From the NCBI GenBank assembly GCA_015489055.1, contig WFMO01000085.1, positions 1 through 16,108 of the forward strand: a DNA stretch of 16,108 nt. The letters run 5' to 3'. The position numbers and the translations under genes were made by a program. Source of the stretch: Helicobacteraceae bacterium (lineage in GTDB: Bacteria > Campylobacterota > Campylobacteria > Campylobacterales > Sulfurimonadaceae). The notes below the pieces were generated by a model. The model was not told where the DNA came from. It did no database searches and saw only the letters and a list, made by a program, of their open reading frames with translations. The stretch's first letter is position 1. Every line of letters starts with the position of its first letter. This document shows, piece by piece, positions 1-5,966 of the stretch.

Positions 1-183
1 AACTTTGCTGCTGTTTTAGGGCTTTTAAATTTTGCTTCCATATATTTTATCATGGCTGCTCTATCTTTTTTTGCTTGTGCATTATATGGAGCGGCACTCA
101 ATAAACTGCACGACAAAAGAGTAAGAACTGATCCCGTTATTACTTTAGATAGCATAATATCCCCTTATATAATTATACCATAG
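1..183 (+). CDS. C-terminal end of a membrane protein (partial)
   Basis: Frame 1 is open from the first base to a TAG at 181-183 and gives 60 residues. It reads as one hydrophobic helix (about residues 3-33, rich in Leu, Ala, Phe and Ile), then a short charged stretch (KLHDKRVR) and a hydrophobic tail ending in IIIP. The beginning lies outside the window, so the family cannot be named; a multi-spanning transporter is plausible from the helix alone. Its stop lies one base from the stop of the convergent rhodanese gene, so the two genes meet tail to tail with no room for a separate terminator. Confidence 0.55.
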   Translation, partial: NFAAVLGLLNFASIYFIMAALSFFACALYGAALNKLHDKRVRTDPVITLDSIISPYIIIP

Positions 184-184
184 T

Positions 185-1102
185 TTAAAAGGACATTGGC
201 TCTCCTTGTTTAACAGGGAACAGAGTTCTTGAATACTCCAACATTGAACCATCATAAACTTTAACATTTTGTATATTATCGATAAACTTTAATACAAACC
301 ACATTCCTCTAGCGTTATGGCCTGTATTGCAATATGTAATAATTGGTTTTTTAAGGTTAACTCCGTAACCGCCATTAGATATTGTGGCTTTTGATATTTT
401 TTTGGATACAAACTTATAATATCCACCTATTTTTTTAACCTCTAACGCAGACGAGCTAAGTTTTGCGGTCGGGATTCTACCGTGTCTAGCTAATAACCTG
501 TCTGTATCTTGACCTAAAAAATAGGCTGAATTTCTAGCATCTAAGAGCTGTATATCACCATGACTGTATATTGCCTCCATAACACTAGGTAATGAAGCTA
601 TGATATGATGATTAAACTTATCAATATAAAAATTTGTTCTTTTTGGCACATATTTCCTTGATGTTATCAAGCCGCTATGAGCCGTCCAGCCTTTAAATCC
701 GCCATCTAAAATCACACTTCTTTTAAACCCATAAAGCCATGTATTCCAAAAACCTGCAACAGCATCACAATAATCTCTCTTTTTAATTCCACCGCTATAA
801 AACACAACAATGCTCTTAGAGGTAACACCCGCTTTATCTAACAGGGCTTCAACTTGCTTCGGCGTATCGTACATATGTGTGATATTTCCGATTCTGCCTT
901 CAAACCACTCTTCAAATGGAATATTTATAGCATGAGCTATATGACCTTTTTTAAAAACGCCAACTCTTCTAGCATCAATAATAACAATATTTTTATCATT
1001 TTTATGCTGCTGTAGCCATGCATCTGTCACCAAATGACTGTGTGGTATAATCGAGCCTATAAGCAATATTGCGCTGGCAAGATAAAGTAGTATATGCTTC
1101 AT
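185..1102 (-). CDS. Exported two-domain rhodanese (thiosulfate sulfurtransferase-like)
   Basis: A 305-residue protein with an N-terminal hydrophobic signal (about residues 3-20), so probably periplasmic. It has two tandem rhodanese domains. The N-terminal one (about 24-145) has the IIDAR strand, but its active-site loop reads FYSGG, with Ser103 where a Cys would sit, so it should be inactive. The C-terminal one (about 165-300) has LLDAR near 188 and the loop TYCNTGHNA with the likely catalytic Cys258. This inactive-plus-active arrangement is typical of SseA/TST-type sulfurtransferases, which move sulfane sulfur from thiosulfate or mercaptopyruvate to a thiol acceptor. The ATG at 1102 is preceded by AAAGGGA. 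It is the last gene of the minus-strand block, 155 bases after the porin. The sulfur donor is unknown; the nearby TsdA suggests thiosulfate chemistry. Confidence 0.88.
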   Translation of the reverse strand: MKHILLYLASAILLIGSIIPHSHLVTDAWLQQHKNDKNIVIIDARRVGVFKKGHIAHAINIPFEEWFEGRIGNITHMYDTPKQVEALLDKAGVTSKSIVVFYSGGIKKRDYCDAVAGFWNTWLYGFKRSVILDGGFKGWTAHSGLITSRKYVPKRTNFYIDKFNHHIIASLPSVMEAIYSHGDIQLLDARNSAYFLGQDTDRLLARHGRIPTAKLSSSALEVKKIGGYYKFVSKKISKATISNGGYGVNLKKPIITYCNTGHNARGMWFVLKFIDNIQNVKVYDGSMLEYSRTLFPVKQGEPMSF

Positions 1103-1127
1103 TGTTTCCCTTTTTTTGTATAATATT

Positions 1128-1150
1128 TTATTATTATATAGTATAAATTA
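1128..1150 (-). promoter_or_regulatory. Possible promoter of the rhodanese gene
   Basis: The minus strand upstream of the rhodanese ATG contains several TATAAT-like hexamers in a run of A and T (for example in CTATATAATAATAAAATATT). No convincing -35 box can be picked out, and the exact -10 cannot be chosen. The 155-base gap and the preceding stem-loop are the main reasons to expect a separate promoter here. Confidence 0.3.
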
Positions 1151-1234
1151 ATTTTTACCAAATTCAAATAATAAATAGTATTATTTAATAAAATCGATAT
1201 AGGAGAACTTTAAATGAAGGTCTTTACATGAGAT

Positions 1235-1265
1235 ATTTCTAAACCTAAAGATTAGGTTTAGAAAT
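1235..1265 (-). terminator. Perfect stem-loop overlapping the porin stop codon
   Basis: Arms at 1235-1248 and 1252-1265 are perfectly complementary over 14 bp with a 3-base loop; the core is ATTTCTAAACCT / AGGTTTAGAAAT. The right arm overlaps the porin stop codon (1258-1260). No run of T follows on either strand, so it is not a textbook intrinsic terminator. It may act as a weak terminator or as a 3'-end stabilising hairpin of the porin mRNA. Confidence 0.5.
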
Positions 1266-2634
1266 TGTAATTTAGTATAAAATTATTTACGTCGATATTT
1301 ACTTTTCTGAAAATAAATTTTGGATTGTTTGTATCTGCTAATGCATATTTTCTGGCAAAAATATATTCAGCAGTAAGTCCTTTAAATGCTCCACGAAAAT
1401 TATAGTGTATGTCTATGTTTGATTGCGCATAACTTGGCATAGCATATTTATTTAAAATATGATTAGCGGCGTTTGGTTTAAAATATTCTCCAAAACCAAT
1501 TTTTACCTTCAACCCATTAATACCTAAAGATTTGAAATTTTGCGCTAATGTTACAAGCCAAGCTCTAGTTCCACCACTTCCCTCGCTTCTCTCACGTTTT
1601 TGAAATGTAAATAATGCTTCTTTACCCCATGCTCTTGGAAACATAAAACGACCTGCATCAGTTGTATGTGTATAGGCAAATGTGAGTATAGTATGTTTAT
1701 AACCTACACCTACTTTGCCACCATAAGTTTGACTAGTTTCTTTTTTACGCATATATGATAATGCCGGATTACTATTACCACCATTGCCTACAGCTTTTTC
1801 ATATACATATTGTAAACCAGCTAAAACTTGATATGCATCAATACGCTTGTGTACATTACCCTGAAAATACGATAAATTAAATAAATTTTGTGCATAATAA
1901 TTCCAAGCCTGAAGTTTAATATTTTTAATACCATTATATTGTATAGCACCTATATACAAACCATTACTTGAGATATGACCATGATAGTTACCTTTTGTTT
2001 TTGAACTTAGTGGTTCTAAACCTTGCGCATAACCATAACCAATCGAATTTTCAACACTTTTCCATCCAGGAGTGCTTCTATTCCAAAAAGCATTAATATA
2101 ACCTAATTTAAAATTAAAATTATGAACTATATCACTACTTATCCAAATCCCTTGTTCAAGTGTTGGTATCATCCTTCCATCTTCTGGATTCATAAAAGGA
2201 GTTTTAAGCTTCATTCGTCCGATGGTAATATTTGTCTTTTTATATTTATAATGTAGATATAATTCGCCTATATTGGTAACTCTATGATTGTCTGGATTTG
2301 TAGCATCTACCAACCCTATAACATATCTTGAATTTTTATTGCCTGCCTTAGGTTCAGTATTTTGTGAATTTACATTCGTGTTGATAAAACTAGATGTATA
2401 AAAAGCAATACCTGCTCGAAAATTATAAAACGAACCTGTTTGATATTTTAGATGCCCACCTATTGTACTACCAAAATAATCTTTTAAACCAGGTGCATTA
2501 TCTTCATTCATATAATAATATCTAACCTGACCAGCTGTTGTTCCATTTTTTAAAGCTGAACTTAGATTTGATGAAGCAAATAATGCCGGTGCTAAAAGCA
2601 TAGACATAGCTATAGTATTTAATTTTTTTTTCAT
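1258..2634 (-). CDS. Outer-membrane porin, Campylobacterota OprD-like type
   Basis: A 458-residue protein with a clear signal peptide (MKKKLNTIAMSMLLAPALFA, then SS). The mature part has the alternating polar/aromatic pattern of a beta barrel, with many Tyr, Gly and Asn residues and strand-like stretches such as YIGAIQYNGI and TLAQNFKSLG. It ends in ILNYNF, the terminal Phe signature used for outer-membrane insertion. The length fits the 400-460 residue OprD-like porins common in Campylobacterota. The start at 2634 is supported by AAGGA six bases upstream. It probably lets small solutes, perhaps sulfur oxyanions given its neighbours, cross the outer membrane; the substrate is not visible from sequence. 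A decayed partial copy lies upstream (about 2993-3132), and a terminator-like hairpin sits only 34 bases before its ATG. Confidence 0.8.
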   Translation of the reverse strand: MKKKLNTIAMSMLLAPALFASSNLSSALKNGTTAGQVRYYYMNEDNAPGLKDYFGSTIGGHLKYQTGSFYNFRAGIAFYTSSFINTNVNSQNTEPKAGNKNSRYVIGLVDATNPDNHRVTNIGELYLHYKYKKTNITIGRMKLKTPFMNPEDGRMIPTLEQGIWISSDIVHNFNFKLGYINAFWNRSTPGWKSVENSIGYGYAQGLEPLSSKTKGNYHGHISSNGLYIGAIQYNGIKNIKLQAWNYYAQNLFNLSYFQGNVHKRIDAYQVLAGLQYVYEKAVGNGGNSNPALSYMRKKETSQTYGGKVGVGYKHTILTFAYTHTTDAGRFMFPRAWGKEALFTFQKRERSEGSGGTRAWLVTLAQNFKSLGINGLKVKIGFGEYFKPNAANHILNKYAMPSYAQSNIDIHYNFRGAFKGLTAEYIFARKYALADTNNPKFIFRKVNIDVNNFILNYNF

Positions 2635-2667
2635 TTTTTTCCTTATAATTGCTTTAGTTTGGTACCC

Positions 2668-2708
2668 ATAAAAACCCTAGCTTGTTTCAGGAGAACTAGG
2701 GTTTTTAT
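2668..2708 (-). terminator. Intrinsic-terminator-like hairpin in the porin leader
   Basis: Arms 2668-2680 and 2696-2708 pair over 13 bp. The core is CCCTAG / CTAGGG flanked by five A and five T, the usual form of a bidirectional intrinsic terminator, with a 15-base loop. On the minus strand it would stop transcripts coming from tsdA. Only 33 bases separate it from the porin ATG, too few for a normal promoter plus leader. Porin transcription therefore probably starts upstream and reads through it, which would make the hairpin a possible attenuator. Confidence 0.7.
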
Positions 2709-2916
2709 AGATGTCAAACAGCAATATACTCTTATTGCACTCTAGCTCAATAGCTAAACAAAAAGAGCACCTATATATAATTTTACTTCCAAAACATTAA
2801 TCTATGTCTTTTTTTGCTTTAGATGTAGAAAGTATAATATAATATGATATTTCTACAAAATTGAATTTTTAAATTATTATAGTTGATTAACTAAATATAT
2901 AAGATTTCTTAATATA

Positions 2917-2941
2917 TTATAGCTAGATTATCTAGCTATAA
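2917..2941. repeat. 25-nt near-perfect palindrome
   Basis: TTATAGCTAGAT and ATCTAGCTATAA form 12-bp arms around a single central T. It lies in the noncoding gap between tsdA and the porin. The almost spacer-free symmetry fits a dimeric regulator operator better than an RNA hairpin, which would lose several central pairs to form a loop. Either reading is possible. Confidence 0.6.
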
Positions 2942-2992
2942 CTCCTTTATTTTAATAGAAATATTTTGAGGCTACAATAAAACTACAACATC

Positions 2993-3132
2993 CATTTGTA
3001 CTTAACTGTATATAATTTATTTAAGACATAATTAGTAGTATTTGATTTAAAATATTTTATAAAACCAATTGTTACTATTAATCTACCAATAATTAAGATT
3101 TTGCGCTAAGGTACAACCAGTCACTGTTGCTT
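2993..3132 (-). pseudogene. Decayed fragment of a second porin gene
   Basis: The stretch aligns base for base with the part of the intact porin at roughly 1425-1570, including shared runs such as TTTAAAATATT, AAAACCAATT and TTTTGCGCTAA. Read on the minus strand, part of it translates as VTIGFIKYFKSNTTNYVLNK against VKIGFGEYFKPNAANHILNK in the porin. Small deletions and in-frame stops interrupt it, and only about 45 codons of the roughly 458 remain. It is the remnant of a duplicated or recombined porin gene lying just downstream of tsdA. Confidence 0.75.
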
Positions 3133-3147
3133 TAACTAATATACATT

Positions 3148-4095
3148 TTATTTAATAACCTTATCACCTCTTATTTTATCAATATTCAATCCTAAGGCTT
3201 TAAAGTTTTTTCTAACTGTATCATATTCATGAAAATGTAAAGAATTATATTGACCTCTTATTTTACTCATCTTTAAATGCTCTGCCAAACTAAATGACTC
3301 TCTTGGTTGTGCATCAAAATACAAGACTACATCGGCTGCCTGCTGATTGCTCAACGTGTTAGCATGACCATAAGGCATATTTGTCTTTACCCATATAGGA
3401 GCTTTAGTCAGCTTACTCATGCCAGCTCCTGCATTAAATGATAACCATTTACCATCTTTTTTACCCCATAATGGCGGAAATGGCCCCTGACCTTCTCCGT
3501 TTAATCCATGACACATTGCACATTTTTGATCAAAGATATGCTTACCCTGAAGATAATTTTTATGTGTTGCTTTTTCTTGAATTTTTTTGAAAATCTTTTT
3601 GTTTTTAGCATACATTTTATTGACATACTCATTGACAGGTCTCTTAGGGTTCATGTGCATGGCGATACCTTGTGAGAGCCATGTTACATATGCGGCCATT
3701 GCCAGACTTACTTTAGAATCAATACCAGGACGCTTGCCATTCATACTTCTCATAAAACAATTATCTATTCTGTCTTGAAGGGTTTGCACAGTGCCGTCTC
3801 TTTTGGCATATGCGGGAAAAACCGCAGCGGTACCAACCAAGGTACCTATGGCTTTAGCTGCTCCGGGATTGCCTCTGCTGTCTGATAGATGGCAACTGAC
3901 GCATGATAGTTTATTACCTACAAGATTTTTGGTTAATGGGTTTGTATTTGTATGAAGCAATATCTGTCGTCCCAACTTTACCATTTTTCCCAATTGTCCC
4001 GGTGGATATGCTTTTGGTGCATTTGGTATATTTGACAAAGGATTTGCATATATACTGACTGCTAAAGCAGCAATTGATGTTATTGTTTTTTTCAT
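3148..4095 (-). CDS. tsdA: Dihaem cytochrome c, TsdA-type thiosulfate dehydrogenase / tetrathionate reductase
   Basis: A 315-residue exported protein (signal about residues 1-17, MKKTITSIAALAVSIYA) with two haem c motifs, CVSCH (65-69) and CAMCH (192-196). The segment DRIDNCFMRSMNG (108-120) is the TsdA family hallmark: Cys113 matches the unusual cysteine axial ligand of haem 1. Met240 in TNMPYG is the probable distal ligand of haem 2, with Asn239 before it as I recall for Campylobacter jejuni TsdA. The family oxidises two thiosulfates to tetrathionate or runs in reverse. The direction cannot be told from sequence, although the Campylobacter-like TNM motif leaves tetrathionate reduction open. 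No separate TsdB cytochrome is present in the window. The start has AAGGAAG six bases upstream. A terminator before it and a TATAAT box suggest its own promoter. Confidence 0.87.
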   Translation of the reverse strand: MKKTITSIAALAVSIYANPLSNIPNAPKAYPPGQLGKMVKLGRQILLHTNTNPLTKNLVGNKLSCVSCHLSDSRGNPGAAKAIGTLVGTAAVFPAYAKRDGTVQTLQDRIDNCFMRSMNGKRPGIDSKVSLAMAAYVTWLSQGIAMHMNPKRPVNEYVNKMYAKNKKIFKKIQEKATHKNYLQGKHIFDQKCAMCHGLNGEGQGPFPPLWGKKDGKWLSFNAGAGMSKLTKAPIWVKTNMPYGHANTLSNQQAADVVLYFDAQPRESFSLAEHLKMSKIRGQYNSLHFHEYDTVRKNFKALGLNIDKIRGDKVIK

Positions 4096-4127
4096 TCTTA
4101 CTTCCTTTATTAATAAAATATACTGAT

Positions 4128-4133
4128 ATTATA
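4128..4133 (-). promoter_or_regulatory. Candidate -10 box for tsdA
   Basis: The minus strand reads TATAAT here, 32 bases before the tsdA ATG. Only a run of T lies at the -35 distance, as is usual for sigma-70 promoters in Campylobacterota. The upstream terminator at 4208-4236 supports an independent start here. Confidence 0.45.
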
Positions 4134-4196
4134 TTTGAAAGATTGAAATTAAAAAAATTAAATATATTAAATAAAATGATTAATTATATATATAAG

Positions 4197-4236
4197 AAAA
4201 AGGGGTAATCTTGCACCTATAAAATGCGTGCAAGAT
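4197..4236 (-). terminator. Intrinsic terminator after the solute-binding protein gene
   Basis: Arms ATCTTGCAC (4208-4216) and GTGCAAGAT (4228-4236) form a 9-bp stem with an 11-base loop. In the minus direction it is followed by TACCCC and then five T (4201-4197). It lies eight bases past the stop codon of the solute-binding protein gene and separates that transcript from tsdA. Confidence 0.7.
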
Positions 4237-4243
4237 AAAAAAG

Positions 4244-5251
4244 TTATGGTCTCATAAAACCATAATGTCTATATATAGTTTGTCCTGTTTTACTAAGCAA
4301 AAATTTCATAAAAGCTTTTGCAGCATTTTTATGTGGTGCACTTTTTAATAATCCTGCCGTATAACCAACTGTCTTATTGTCTTTATTTGATATTTTGACA
4401 ATTGAAATAGGATGATGAGCTATCTTGTCGTGAAAATATGCTTCAGTGTACCAAACTACACCTGCGTCACATTTATGTTCCATAATATCAACAGGTGTTT
4501 CTCTGTGATGTATATGAGTTAAAAATGTTGTACCATACTTAACTTTAGTTCCATATATCTCATGAACTAACTTCTCACCACCTTCTTTTTTAAGTGCTGG
4601 AATAATTGCATGTTTTGCTATACCTTCCCATTTCGGATTTGGCATACATAGCTGTAATTTAGGAGCAGCAAGGCTATTAAAATTAACTATATGATCAGGA
4701 TTGCCTTTGTAAACCATAATGGCTAATTTATTTTTAGCATATACTTCAGTTTGGCTAAACCAATTATATTTATGTTGCAATTTCATGATACTTCCATGTC
4801 CTGCCGTTAAAATATCTGGTTTAAGTGAGATTAACATATTGCCCAGTAATACGCCCGAATGTCTTTTGATAGCTGTAATCAATCTTCCAGGAGGTAAAGT
4901 AAACGCGACTACTCTTTTATACTGCGGATATGCATGTATAAAAGCTTTCATTAGTTTATTTACAACCATATATTGATTGCCGGCAAAATATATTACCAGT
5001 TGTGGTCTATTGATATCTCCGTGGATATCCGGAACATTCTCTAAACCTGGCACGGTAACTGCTGTCCCAGAGTAGATAGGAGCATTCCAAGGTGGCTGCA
5101 CTTCAAGTAATTTTTTACTAAAACCACTCATATATGCGGACTTATTGATTGAGCTTACTTGAGAGGCCGATAGTGATGCAGTACACAATTGCAACATTGC
5201 AGCAGCTATGGACAAACCAATTAAACTCTTGACTTTTGACGAGTTGTTCAT
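4244..5251 (-). CDS. Periplasmic ModA-like solute-binding protein without a transporter
   Basis: Probably 335 residues. An in-frame ATG at 5275 exists, but it lies inside a hairpin and lacks a ribosome binding site. The ATG at 5251 follows AAAGGAAATTT and begins a good signal peptide (MNNSSKVKSLIGLSIAAAML to about residue 30). The mature part looks like a type II periplasmic binding protein of the molybdate/sulfate class: a first strand LVIYFAGNQY near 85, a hinge-region segment CMPNPKWEGIAKHA (202-215) where ModA has its GDP...PAG motif, and KCDAGVVWYTEA (260-271) where ModA has DAGIVY-type residues. Cys202 and Cys261 are notable in this fold. No ABC permease or ATPase gene is adjacent, so it may serve a distant transporter, act as a sensor, or store or hand over an oxyanion. 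The ligand is unknown. Confidence 0.7.
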   Translation of the reverse strand: MNNSSKVKSLIGLSIAAAMLQLCTASLSASQVSSINKSAYMSGFSKKLLEVQPPWNAPIYSGTAVTVPGLENVPDIHGDINRPQLVIYFAGNQYMVVNKLMKAFIHAYPQYKRVVAFTLPPGRLITAIKRHSGVLLGNMLISLKPDILTAGHGSIMKLQHKYNWFSQTEVYAKNKLAIMVYKGNPDHIVNFNSLAAPKLQLCMPNPKWEGIAKHAIIPALKKEGGEKLVHEIYGTKVKYGTTFLTHIHHRETPVDIMEHKCDAGVVWYTEAYFHDKIAHHPISIVKISNKDNKTVGYTAGLLKSAPHKNAAKAFMKFLLSKTGQTIYRHYGFMRP

Positions 5252-5271
5252 AAATTTCCTTTTATTAAATT

Positions 5272-5294
5272 GCATGGTAAGTTGATTACCATGC
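5272..5294 (-). repeat. Intercistronic stem-loop between dsrE-like and binding-protein genes
   Basis: GCATGGTAA (5272-5280) and TTACCATGC (5286-5294) pair perfectly over 9 bp with a 5-base loop. There is no T run afterwards, so it is more likely an mRNA-processing or stabilising hairpin than a full terminator. It contains the alternative upstream ATG of the binding-protein gene, which argues against that start. Confidence 0.6.
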
Positions 5295-5307
5295 GTATAT
5301 TTTATAC

Positions 5308-5859
5308 TTATGGGATAAGCGCATAACCTTTTAGCTCAAAGGTAGGTAACGTAATTAAAGCCGAAAAGCTAGGTATGATATATTTATTTACTTCAGTATT
5401 TGGATTGATACCGTGTTCTGCCGCTGCTTGGTCACATACATATATTTTAGCACCATGCTCAGTTAGTTGTCTCAAAACATTCAAGTTTGGATTAAATTTA
5501 TGCATTTTCTTTTTATATGCATCATTATTTAAAATGATTGGAGTTGCAGGTCCCGCTATAATACCCACCATATGTATATGACTTGGTTTAATACCACCGG
5601 CATACAAAAGATTCATCATTCTAGCCATATGAAATAACGCACTATTTATACCGTCTTTTGTTTTAGCTGTCGTAATTTTAAAGATTACTTTATAGTTCAT
5701 ATGCTTATCTGGCATAATAGCAGCATTTTTAAAGTCCTTTATTGCTCCATAACCATGAATTAATGGAGTTTCCCATTTTGGCCCTCCGTGGGCTGATGCA
5801 ATTTGCACTGAACCTAGCAATAAAGCACTTGCTACTAACATTGACTTAACTATCTTCAT
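5308..5859 (-). CDS. Exported DsrE-family protein
   Basis: The start at 5859 is preferred over the longer frame (5907), because AAAAGGA lies just upstream and the product then opens with a signal peptide (MKIVKSMLVASALLLGSVQI, cleavage after ASA near residue 23). The 183-residue protein has the DsrE/F-like alternating fold: strand YKVIFKITT (57-64), a helix through SALFHMARMMNLLYAGG, strand IHMVGIIAGPAT (95-106), then KIYVCDQAAAEHGI (138-151). The single cysteine, Cys142, sits where DsrE-like proteins carry the persulfide-bearing Cys. DsrE relatives carry sulfane sulfur between partners, usually in the cytoplasm; this one is exported. It lies 107 bases after the TDT permease and 56 bases before the binding-protein gene. 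A sulfur-carrier role is inferred from the fold and the neighbours. Confidence 0.75.
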   Translation of the reverse strand: MKIVKSMLVASALLLGSVQIASAHGGPKWETPLIHGYGAIKDFKNAAIMPDKHMNYKVIFKITTAKTKDGINSALFHMARMMNLLYAGGIKPSHIHMVGIIAGPATPIILNNDAYKKKMHKFNPNLNVLRQLTEHGAKIYVCDQAAAEHGINPNTEVNKYIIPSFSALITLPTFELKGYALIP

Positions 5860-5887
5860 TTTTTGTCCTTTTATATAAGATTTTACA

Positions 5888-5893
5888 ATTATA
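5888..5893 (-). promoter_or_regulatory. Candidate -10 box for the dsrE-like gene
   Basis: The minus strand reads TATAAT 28 bases before the DsrE-like ATG at 5859. No convincing -35 box is seen. It would allow the DsrE-binding protein pair to be expressed separately from the permease gene. Confidence 0.35.
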
Positions 5894-5966
5894 TTAGATA
5901 TAAACAAATTTCCTAAATTAAATTAATCAAACATAATAATTAAAAATACTTAAGTGAAATATCTAA

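Larger units (their letters stand above)
2635..3147. other. Long intergenic region before the porin gene
   Basis: This 513-base, very AT-rich gap has no intact gene on either strand. From left to right on the plus strand it holds a terminator-like hairpin (2668-2708), two short hairpins (2721-2738 and 2743-2756), an 8-bp inverted repeat TGTAGAAA / TTTCTACA (2824-2831 and 2850-2857), a 25-nt palindrome (2917-2941) and a degenerate porin fragment (about 2993-3132). The porin promoter must lie here, but no single candidate stands out among the many AT-rich hexamers. Confidence 0.7.

Noticed and set aside
2721..2756. Short hairpins GCAATA/TATTGC and TAGCT/AGCTA
   Set aside because: Stems of 5-6 bp are expected by chance in such AT-rich DNA; kept only as description of the gap.
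3587..3778. Small plus-strand open frames antisense to tsdA and to the other minus-strand genes
   Set aside because: They overlap well-supported genes completely and show no recognisable domain or start signal.
3148..4095. SoxA or a generic dihaem cytochrome c as identity of this gene
   Set aside because: The DRIDNCFMRS segment with an axial-ligand cysteine and the MPYG segment fit TsdA; no other sox genes are nearby.
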